A stretch of DNA of 46,651 nt from Alphaproteobacteria bacterium (GTDB lineage Bacteria; Pseudomonadota; Alphaproteobacteria; Micavibrionales; UBA2020), in NCBI GenBank assembly GCA_016124645.1, contig WGNE01000021.1, forward strand, positions 1 to 46,651, written 5' to 3'. Below are positions 40,970 through 46,651 of the stretch, in pieces (position 1 is the first letter of the stretch; each line of letters opens with the position of its first letter). The notes under the pieces are model-generated. The model saw nothing but the letters and a program-made list of their open reading frames with translations, was not told the origin of the DNA and ran no database searches. Made by a program: the position numbers and the translations under genes.

Positions 40970-41707
40970 TCAGCCCGCTATCCGGGTGACGCCGAAAATG
41001 AAAGCCGCGCCAAGGCAGGTGAGGGCGATGAGTCGCAATACGCGAAAGCCCGAGGCCTTCGAATGCGCTTCCGGCAAAATATCCGCCGCGCTGATGTAAA
41101 GCAGGAACCCCGCGAAGAACCCGAGGAAGGGCACGAGGGCCGAAGGCGGCAGGCGGAACAGCAGGGTCGAGGCCGCGCCCAGCACCGGCGCGGCGGCGTC
41201 GATGAGCAGCATGGTCATGGCGCGCTGGGTGGTGTTCTTGTTGACCAGCATCAGGCTCACGGTGTTCAGCCCGTCGCAGAAATCATGCGCGATGACGGCA
41301 AGGGCGACGATGAAGCCCACCCCTTCGCCGACCTGGAAGGCGAGGCCGATGCCCACCCCGTCCATGAAGCTGTGCCCGGCGAGTGCGAGGGCGGAAAACA
41401 CCCCCAGCCGCGGGTGGCGGTGGTCGGCGTAGCCGCCTTCCTGCGCGTGGTGCAGGCGCAGGAATTTCTCGAGGCTGTGGAAGAACAGGAAGCCCGCGAC
41501 CAGCGCGACCATCCCCGCCGTCGGCGCCAGCCCGTGCGCGCCCGCGAGGCGGAAGATTTCCGGCAGGATGTCGAAACTGACCACGCCCAGCAAGACCCCG
41601 GCGGTGAAGCTGAGGATGTAGTGCAGGCGGTCGTTGTACCTCAGCGCGAAAAGCCCGCCGCCGAAGGTGGAAACGAAAGTCGCCAGTGAAAAGAAGATCG
41701 CGGTCAT
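40970..41707 (-). CDS. ZIP family metal transporter
   Basis: A 245-residue inner-membrane protein with about eight spans. The metal-binding helix motifs are in the right places: His112 and Asp116 in GHSFMDGVGIGLAF, and His141 and Asp145 in AHDFCDGLNTVSLML. A His-rich loop (HHAQEGGYADHRH) precedes them, as in ZIP proteins. It probably imports zinc, iron or manganese. The ATG at 41707 is 24 bases after the stop of the upstream unknown gene, so it may be the last gene of the ABC-like operon above. A terminator lies 6 bases beyond its stop. Confidence 0.9.
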   Translation of the reverse strand: MTAIFFSLATFVSTFGGGLFALRYNDRLHYILSFTAGVLLGVVSFDILPEIFRLAGAHGLAPTAGMVALVAGFLFFHSLEKFLRLHHAQEGGYADHRHPRLGVFSALALAGHSFMDGVGIGLAFQVGEGVGFIVALAVIAHDFCDGLNTVSLMLVNKNTTQRAMTMLLIDAAAPVLGAASTLLFRLPPSALVPFLGFFAGFLLYISAADILPEAHSKASGFRVLRLIALTCLGAAFIFGVTRIAG

Positions 41708-41730
41708 GCGCTTGCTGTGTCCCGTCTTCC

Positions 41731-43158
41731 TCAGTTCGTCCGGTCGGCAAGGCCGGCGGCCATGCAGAAAGTCTCGGGCCGCTCGGGCTTGAGGGTGCCG
41801 GGGAAGGTGGTGCAAAGCCCGTAGGTGCCCTCGACCCCGAAGCGGCGGACGTTGTCCGTCCAGAAATACTTGCGCTTGTCGATGCCGTATTGCGGCAGGG
41901 TCGCGGCCATCTGCTGCACGCCGTCCATGCGCCCGGGGTAGTCGCCCGCCGCCAGCTCTTTGAAGGCGATATAGGGCAGGCGCGACATTTCGTCCTGAAC
42001 CACGTCGGGGAAAAGCTGCAGCCCCACCGCCAGCCATTTCACGCGGGTATAGGCGTAATAGGTAGTGATGGCGCGTCGCTGCGCGGTGAAGGCAGCGGGG
42101 TTGACGAAATCGGCGGAGGTGACCGCCGTCGCCGATTTGTCGATCTTCGCATCCAGCGATTTTTCCAGCAGCTTCAGCCGCCTTGCGACCTCGCGCACCT
42201 CGTTGGTCGAAAAGGCCTGGCGGTACAAAAGGAGGGATTCGTCGTGCACCACCTTCATCAGCGTATTGGGCTGCAAGGTGGTGGCGAGGAAGAGCGCCTC
42301 GCGCGAATCCGTCGCGCCGCGGTAAAGCGGGGCGAACTGCCCGCCCAGCGCCTGGCAGGCGGATTCGATGCGCACCGCGCCGTCCGCGCGCCAGCCGCCG
42401 GGGGGCACGGGGGCCAGCACGGCCTCCACCTTGTCCTTGTCGGCCAGCAATTCCTGCGGCGCGTTGTTCATCAGCAGGAAGAAGGCCTGCAGCCCCGCGC
42501 GCCAGATCTTGCGAAAGCTGATGCGCTTGGAGATGGAGAGGTAAGGCGAGAGCCAGATTTTCCGCGCGCTTTCCATCTGCGCCAGCCAGTCGGAAACCGC
42601 GGTCCCGCGTTCGCCCTTGTTCAGCGTCACGGCGGCTTTCAGGAAGGAGAGCCGCGCCAGCGAGAGCAGGGCGGAATCATCCGTTCCGCGCTTGAAGATA
42701 TTGTCGCAGGGCGGGGACTGGTAGGCGTCAAAGGACAACATCTTCTCGTAACGCTGCAAAAGCGCGTCGTTGTCCTTCAAAAGTCCGCTGATGCGCGCGA
42801 TGCGCCGCGTCGAAAAAACCGGCTTGGCGTTGGAGGCGATGCTGGTCGCGAAAATATCGTCGATGGCGTCGGCGTCCTTCACCTTTATTTGCGGGCCGCG
42901 CCGTCCGGGCAGGTTGTCGATCGCGGCCTTCAGCTTTTCCTCCCGCGTTTTCGGCGTGACGTGGAGGTCGAAAAGGCCGTCGATGGCGTACCAGCCGTTC
43001 TGCGCGGGGGGCAGGTCGGGCAGGGCGTAGAAGTCCTTCACTTCCTTCGACAGCTCGATGCTGTGGCCCTGCATCTGCGGCCAATAGACGCAAAGCGCGA
43101 CGGCCCCGATGAACAAAAGCAGGACGAGGGGGATGAGGCGTTTGAAGAAAAAGCGCAT
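41731..43158 (-). CDS. Hypothetical membrane-anchored protein
   Basis: A 475-residue protein that I do not recognise. One membrane span or uncleaved signal sequence lies at about 7-27 (LIPLVLLLFIGAVALCVYW), followed by a large, mostly helical periplasmic domain with scattered aromatic residues (YALPDLPPAQNGWYAIDGLF). Cysteines are at PPCDNIF, SACQAL, LCTTF and FCMAA. The gene is 21 bases after the LolD-like ATPase gene and 24 before the ZIP gene, so it may belong to the same transport operon. The plus-strand frame of 757 codons across this region (41686-43959) is a composition artefact. Confidence 0.7.
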   Translation of the reverse strand: MRFFFKRLIPLVLLLFIGAVALCVYWPQMQGHSIELSKEVKDFYALPDLPPAQNGWYAIDGLFDLHVTPKTREEKLKAAIDNLPGRRGPQIKVKDADAIDDIFATSIASNAKPVFSTRRIARISGLLKDNDALLQRYEKMLSFDAYQSPPCDNIFKRGTDDSALLSLARLSFLKAAVTLNKGERGTAVSDWLAQMESARKIWLSPYLSISKRISFRKIWRAGLQAFFLLMNNAPQELLADKDKVEAVLAPVPPGGWRADGAVRIESACQALGGQFAPLYRGATDSREALFLATTLQPNTLMKVVHDESLLLYRQAFSTNEVREVARRLKLLEKSLDAKIDKSATAVTSADFVNPAAFTAQRRAITTYYAYTRVKWLAVGLQLFPDVVQDEMSRLPYIAFKELAAGDYPGRMDGVQQMAATLPQYGIDKRKYFWTDNVRRFGVEGTYGLCTTFPGTLKPERPETFCMAAGLADRTN

Positions 43159-43179
43159 TTTATAAGGTTCCCTGTGGTT

Positions 43180-43899
43180 TCAAGCGTTTTCCGCGATCCG
43201 GCCATCGACGAGGTGTATCCGCCGTCCGGCCTTTTCCGCGAAATCCGTTTCATGGGTGACGGCCACAACGGCGCGGTTTCCCTGCGCCGCTATATCCTTC
43301 AATATCATTTGTACGTTCCGGCTGGAAGCGGTATCGAGGTTGCCGGTCGGCTCGTCCGCCAGGATGAGCATGGGGTCGTTGGCGAGCGCGCGCGCGATGG
43401 CGACGCGCTGGGCCTGCCCGCCCGACATCTGGCGGGGCAGCTTTTTCACCTGGTCGCCAAGGCCGAGGTCGGTCAAAAGCTTTTCCGCGCGCGCCTTTAT
43501 CTCCCTGTCCGAAAGCCTGCCCAGCCTGCGCATCGGCATCATCACGTTTTCAAGCGCGGTGAACTCGGGCAGCAAAAAGTGGAACTGGAAGATGAAGCCG
43601 AGGTTTTCCAGCCGCACCCGCGCCCGCGCGTCGTCGTTCAGCATCGAGGCGTCGCGCCCGCCGATGAAGACCTCTCCCGTGCTCGGCGTGTCCAGCAGCC
43701 CCAGCAGGTAGAGCAGCGACGACTTGCCCGAGCCCGAAGGCCCGGTGATGGCAAGGAAATCCCCCGCCTTCACCGTCAGGCTCACCCCGCGCACCAGATG
43801 CACGGGCACATCGCCCTCCAGAACGCGGGCGACCTCGCGCGCCTCCAGCAGGAAATCGCCTTGCGGCTCTTGCGCCGCTTTTTTCGCCGCGCCGGTCAT
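43180..43899 (-). CDS. ABC transporter ATP-binding protein, LolD/MacB-type
   Basis: A 239-residue ATPase. Walker A is GPSGSGKS (53-60), the Q-loop region [19 protein letters not shown] is characteristic of the LolD/MacB group, the signature is MSGGQ (158-162), and Walker B is [12 protein letters not shown]. Such ATPases do mechanical work on FtsX-like permeases rather than classical transport: lipoprotein release, export of small toxins, or cell-wall enzyme control. The ATG at 43899 overlaps the permease stop by 4 bases. Residues 1-15 are a Lys/Ala/Gln-rich extension. Confidence 0.93.
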   Translation of the reverse strand: MTGAAKKAAQEPQGDFLLEAREVARVLEGDVPVHLVRGVSLTVKAGDFLAITGPSGSGKSSLLYLLGLLDTPSTGEVFIGGRDASMLNDDARARVRLENLGFIFQFHFLLPEFTALENVMMPMRRLGRLSDREIKARAEKLLTDLGLGDQVKKLPRQMSGGQAQRVAIARALANDPMLILADEPTGNLDTASSRNVQMILKDIAAQGNRAVVAVTHETDFAEKAGRRIHLVDGRIAENA

Positions 43900-45140
43900 G
43901 TATTGCCCCGCAGGATATCCACCGGCTGCACCTGCGCCGCCTTGCGCGCGGGCAGGTAGCTGGCCAGCACCGCGGCGGCGAAGGCGAAGGAACCCGCGAG
44001 GATGAATTGCGGCGCGCTCCAGTCCAGCGGCATGTTGACGGGGTCGGTCAGGCCCGGCGGCTTGAAGCGCACGCGGCCCAGCGCGGTCATCAGCGCCATG
44101 CCCAGCGGCAACCCGGTCAGGCAGCCCGCGATGCCCAGCAGCGCGCCCTGCACGAGGAAGATGTGCTGGATGTCGAGCGCCTGAAAGCCCATGGATTTCA
44201 AGATCGCGATGTCGCGGTGCTTTTCCATCACCACGGTCGAGATGATGTTGTAGATGCCGAAGGCCGCGACGATGAGCACCGCGCTGACCACCGAATACAT
44301 GATGAGGTTGCGGATGAACAGCGTGCTCATCAGGTCTTCCGATGCCTCCTGCCACGAAACGGATTTATAGCCGATGCGCGCCTCGAGCGCGCGGGAGAAG
44401 GCGAGGGCCGCATTCGGATCGGCGAGCTTGATGATGATGGAATTCGCGCGGTTGCTGCGCCCGGTCATGGCCTGTACGCGCTTGATATCGACGAAGGCTT
44501 CCGTTTCGTCGTAATTCGCGCGGCCGGTGCGGAAAGCGGCGACGATCTTGAAGGTGCGCACCTGCCCCGTGGAGGAGGCGAGGGTGATGTTGTCGCCCAT
44601 GCGCAGGTTTTCCTTCTTCATCAGCCCCTCGCCGACGATGATGCCGTCGCGGTTGGCGATGAGGTCATCGACGCCGCCCTGCGTCATGTGGTCCTCGATG
44701 GTGGTGATGTCGCGGATTTCCGAAGGGATCATGCCGTTCAGGTTCAGGCTGATGTCGCGCCCCGCGTAGCTTAAAATCGCCTGCGCCGTCAAAACGGCGG
44801 AGGCGCGCACGCCCGGCGTCGCCTGCAGCTGGTCGAGGATCTGGCGGTATCCGCGCACGCCGCGCGTCTCCGTCTCCGGCGTGACGTGCCGCAGCTCGAT
44901 GACGGCGTCGGGGTGCAGGGTTTGCAGCGGCTGTTTTCGCGGCGTGCGGTATTCGTCATAGACGGTGATATGCGGCGAATTGTCCACCAGCCGCTTCATG
45001 AAGTCCTTCTCCGATCCCTGCATGAGCGAGGAGATGGTGAGGAAGAACGCGACCCCGATGACGATGCCCAGAAGCGAGACGATGCTCTGCCGCTTGCGCG
45101 CCAGCAGGTGTTTCAGGGCGATGAAGGCCAGCAGGCGCAT
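43896..45140 (-). CDS. FtsX-like ABC permease (MacB/LolC type)
   Basis: A 414-residue inner-membrane protein with four spans. Span 1 is at about 20-42 (QSIVSLLGIVIGVAFFLTIS). A large periplasmic domain follows (about 45-275, MacB-PCD type), then spans at about 285-310, 335-360 and 375-400, with the ending [20 protein letters not shown], typical of the family. It fits LolC/E and MacB equally. It is coupled to the ATPase by an ATGA overlap and preceded 9 bases upstream by the HlyD-like gene, forming a three-gene MacAB-like set. No outer-membrane TolC partner is in the window. Confidence 0.92.
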   Translation of the reverse strand: MRLLAFIALKHLLARKRQSIVSLLGIVIGVAFFLTISSLMQGSEKDFMKRLVDNSPHITVYDEYRTPRKQPLQTLHPDAVIELRHVTPETETRGVRGYRQILDQLQATPGVRASAVLTAQAILSYAGRDISLNLNGMIPSEIRDITTIEDHMTQGGVDDLIANRDGIIVGEGLMKKENLRMGDNITLASSTGQVRTFKIVAAFRTGRANYDETEAFVDIKRVQAMTGRSNRANSIIIKLADPNAALAFSRALEARIGYKSVSWQEASEDLMSTLFIRNLIMYSVVSAVLIVAAFGIYNIISTVVMEKHRDIAILKSMGFQALDIQHIFLVQGALLGIAGCLTGLPLGMALMTALGRVRFKPPGLTDPVNMPLDWSAPQFILAGSFAFAAAVLASYLPARKAAQVQPVDILRGNT

Positions 45141-45149
45141 GTTCTCTCC

Positions 45150-46166
45150 TTACTTGTCCTGCCATTCGCCGAAAGACGGGCGCACGCGCATTCCGTCCTT
45201 CAGCCCTTCCGTCCCCGCGTCGCGCGCGACGGCGGATTTATCGTCCAGCCCCTCCAGAACCTCCACCGCCTTCACCGTGGAAATGCCGGTTTTCACGGGC
45301 GCGGATTTCAGCGTGCCGTTCTTTTGCAAAAGCCAGACATGCCCGCCGACGACGGATGTCGCGGGAATGAGCAGCGCGTTCTTTTTGGTTTCGATGACGA
45401 TGTTGGTTTCCGCCGTCATGCCGACCATCAGCGGCGTGTCGCCGTCAAGCCCGATGCGCACGCGGTAGCTGCGCGCGACGGGGTCGCCCTTGGGCGTGAT
45501 GCTCTGCACCGTGCCGTCAAAGACCTTGCCCGGAAAAGCGTCCGCGCTGATGACGACCTTCTGCCCCGGCTGGACGAGGGCGATGTCCTCCTCGTCCACC
45601 TCGGCGGCGATGCGCATGGGCGCGCAGCATTCCATGTAGAACACCGGCTGGTTCACGGGGATGAGCTGGCCGACCTCCCCGTCGCGGCGGATGATGGTGC
45701 CGTCCGCGGGGGCAGTCAGTTTCATGTAGTCGATCTGCGCCTGTATCTGCGCGACGGCGGCCTTGTCCGCGTCCCGCGCGGCGGCGGCCTGCTCCACGAT
45801 CTCATGCGCGACCGCGTTGGTCTTGAGCAGCGAGGCCTTGCGCGCATAGTCCTTTTCCGCCTGGTCGAGCAGCGCCTGCTGCTCCTCCAGCGATTTTTGC
45901 AAATCCGTGTCCTCCAGCTGCGCGAGCAGCTCGCCCTTTTTCACCCGCTGGCCTTCGTCCGCATTCAGGGACATGATGCGTCCGGCCACGCGCGGCGCGA
46001 TCGGGATCATCACCGTCGGCTCCACCGTGCCGGTGGCATAGACGGCCTTGATCGCGGTGTCGCGCAGGGGCGTGACCACCTCCACCCCGCGCGTGCGGTG
46101 CAGGAAGATGAAAGCCGCCGCGCCGGCGCAGGCGAGCAGGGTGAACCAGATGATGAAACGCTTCAT
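45150..46166 (-). CDS. HlyD/MacA-like periplasmic adaptor protein
   Basis: A 338-residue membrane-fusion protein. An N-terminal span (about 4-22) is followed by a split biotinyl-lipoyl domain (VEVVTPLRDTAIKAVYATGT; RIMSLNADEGQRVKKGELLA) around a coiled-coil hairpin (about 85-150: LQKSLEEQQALLDQAEKDYA). The beta-barrel domain then shows RIAAEVDEEDIALVQPGQKV. It would couple the FtsX-like permease to an outer-membrane channel. The ATG at 46166 is preceded by AAGGGG about 12 bases upstream and a probable promoter at 46218-46223; the frame extending to 46229 is not coding-looking. Confidence 0.92.
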   Translation of the reverse strand: MKRFIIWFTLLACAGAAAFIFLHRTRGVEVVTPLRDTAIKAVYATGTVEPTVMIPIAPRVAGRIMSLNADEGQRVKKGELLAQLEDTDLQKSLEEQQALLDQAEKDYARKASLLKTNAVAHEIVEQAAAARDADKAAVAQIQAQIDYMKLTAPADGTIIRRDGEVGQLIPVNQPVFYMECCAPMRIAAEVDEEDIALVQPGQKVVISADAFPGKVFDGTVQSITPKGDPVARSYRVRIGLDGDTPLMVGMTAETNIVIETKKNALLIPATSVVGGHVWLLQKNGTLKSAPVKTGISTVKAVEVLEGLDDKSAVARDAGTEGLKDGMRVRPSFGEWQDK

Positions 46167-46217
46167 GTTTTGCAAAACCCCTTGGCCGCCCGGTTTCGAT
46201 ATGCAGGCGGCTTTGGC

Positions 46218-46223
46218 ATTATA
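46218..46223 (-). promoter_or_regulatory. Perfect -10 box upstream of the HlyD-like gene
   Basis: TATAAT on the minus strand, 52 bases before the ATG at 46166. No good -35 lies 16-18 bases upstream, so the promoter would rely on an activator or other contacts. Confidence 0.4.
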
Positions 46224-46357
46224 CAGCAAAACGCCGGAAAATCCTGCGTTTTCGGGTGGTTATCGCAAAAACTCCGGCAGCTTATATTTTTCTTAACTTT
46301 ATCGGTCTATCATGATTCGTATTATTGCGGTGAAGCGCGTAACGAAAGGAAAAACGC

Positions 46358-46651
46358 ATGGCGACGGAAACGGAACAGGCGGGCAATTCCCTGAAAGAGG
46401 ATTTTTCGGCGGAAGCGGTGGCGAAAAAGCATAAATTCACCCTGAAGGCCGAAGGCGGGACGCAGCAGTTCAACGCCGTGGCCGTGCCGCCCTATTATAC
46501 GCCGGACGAGGTAATGGGCCCACAGGGCGGCGAGCTGGTGGGCGCGGCGCAGGTGGTGCGCGCGCTGGCGGATTTCGAATACGGCTTCCTGAACCGCAAG
46601 GCGGTGCGCGCGCAGGACATCGACGCCTATGCCATCGAGCCGGACGAAGAC
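46358..46651 (+). CDS. Unrecognised protein, 3' partial at the window edge
   Basis: An ATG at 46358 with GAAAGGA 8 bases upstream opens a frame of 98 codons that runs off the right edge. The translation begins MATETEQAGN and continues with a Lys/Glu-rich stretch, then QFNAVAVPPYYTPDEVMGP and a helical segment (RALADFEYGFLNRKAVRAQD). Codon use is typical of the neighbours, unlike an artefact. I do not recognise the family. It is divergent from the HlyD-like gene across a 191-base AT-rich region that probably holds promoters for both. Confidence 0.65.
   Translation, partial: MATETEQAGNSLKEDFSAEAVAKKHKFTLKAEGGTQQFNAVAVPPYYTPDEVMGPQGGELVGAAQVVRALADFEYGFLNRKAVRAQDIDAYAIEPDED

Noticed and set aside
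41686-43959. Plus-strand frame of 757 codons
   Set aside because: The longest frame of the window but antisense to a hypothetical and to a certain ATPase gene; third-position GC bias explains it.
44886-46394. Plus-strand frame of 502 codons
   Set aside because: Antisense to the FtsX-like permease and HlyD-like adaptor, both clearly real.

Overview
The window is about 46.6 kb of GC-rich bacterial DNA, almost certainly from an alphaproteobacterium. The evidence is the minus-strand block kdsD-lptC-lptA-lptB ... rpoN-hpf-ptsN, an Hsp20 gene followed by a DUF1150 gene, a short RNase D without HRDC domains, a GreB of the alphaproteobacterial type, and foldback repeats built on GTCATTCCCGC. The order or genus cannot be fixed from sequence alone; an uncultured (metagenome-derived) Rhodospirillales- or Micavibrio-like lineage would fit. 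The first ~300 bases differ in composition and join part of an isoleucyl-tRNA synthetase to the C-terminal part of a cysteinyl-tRNA synthetase exactly at the shared KMSKS motif. This looks like an assembly chimera at the contig edge.

Layout. 1-2.2 kb (+): cysS remnant, zinc-finger CHCC protein, IscU/NifU-like protein with one cysteine missing, and a hypothetical. 2.2-3.6 kb (-): a large hypothetical with a clear sigma-70-like promoter. 3.7-4.6 kb (+): hsp20 with a ROSE-like RNA thermometer hairpin, then a DUF1150 gene. 4.6-12.0 kb (-): cell-envelope and nitrogen-regulation block kdsD, lptC, lptA, lptB, rpoN, hpf, ptsN, interrupted by one inverted formyltransferase gene. 12.3-14.6 kb: ankyrin protein, secreted PHB-depolymerase-like esterase, RNase D. 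14.6-18.9 kb: small membrane protein, tRNA-Leu(CAG), receiver plus degenerate GGDEF protein, an AT-rich probably acquired membrane protein, pmbA, and an exported rhodanese. 18.9-20.8 kb: small hypotheticals and a His/Cys/Gly-rich metal-binding-like protein coupled to ald. 20.8-23.3 kb: alanine dehydrogenase and, divergently, an ornithine aminotransferase-like enzyme. 23.3-27.7 kb (-): a peptide-type ABC importer (binding protein and two permeases) without ATPase genes and with an unknown membrane-anchored protein embedded. 27.8-30.6 kb (+): membrane protein, ThDP enzyme, VanX-like M15 peptidase. 30.7-33.3 kb: AidB-like acyl-CoA dehydrogenase with a divergent TetR regulator. 33.5-36.8 kb: fructosamine-kinase-like protein plus LMW phosphatase (possible protein deglycation pair), divergent from mnmC. 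36.8-40.3 kb (-): Lys-rich repeat protein, M48 protease with DUF898 membrane protein, greB. 40.5-46.2 kb: EF-hand protein (+), then a minus-strand block of HlyD-like adaptor, FtsX-like permease, LolD-like ATPase, hypothetical, ZIP metal transporter. The window ends inside an unrecognised plus-strand gene.

Most of the region is ordinary chromosomal housekeeping. I see no CRISPR array, prophage, insertion sequence, toxin-antitoxin pair or recognisable defence system. The points most worth following are the synthetase chimera, the ROSE-type thermometer, the mirror-image divergent promoter ahead of kdsD, the putative deglycation operon, the VanX-like enzyme with an altered zinc ligand, and the ATPase-less peptide importer with its embedded unknown protein.
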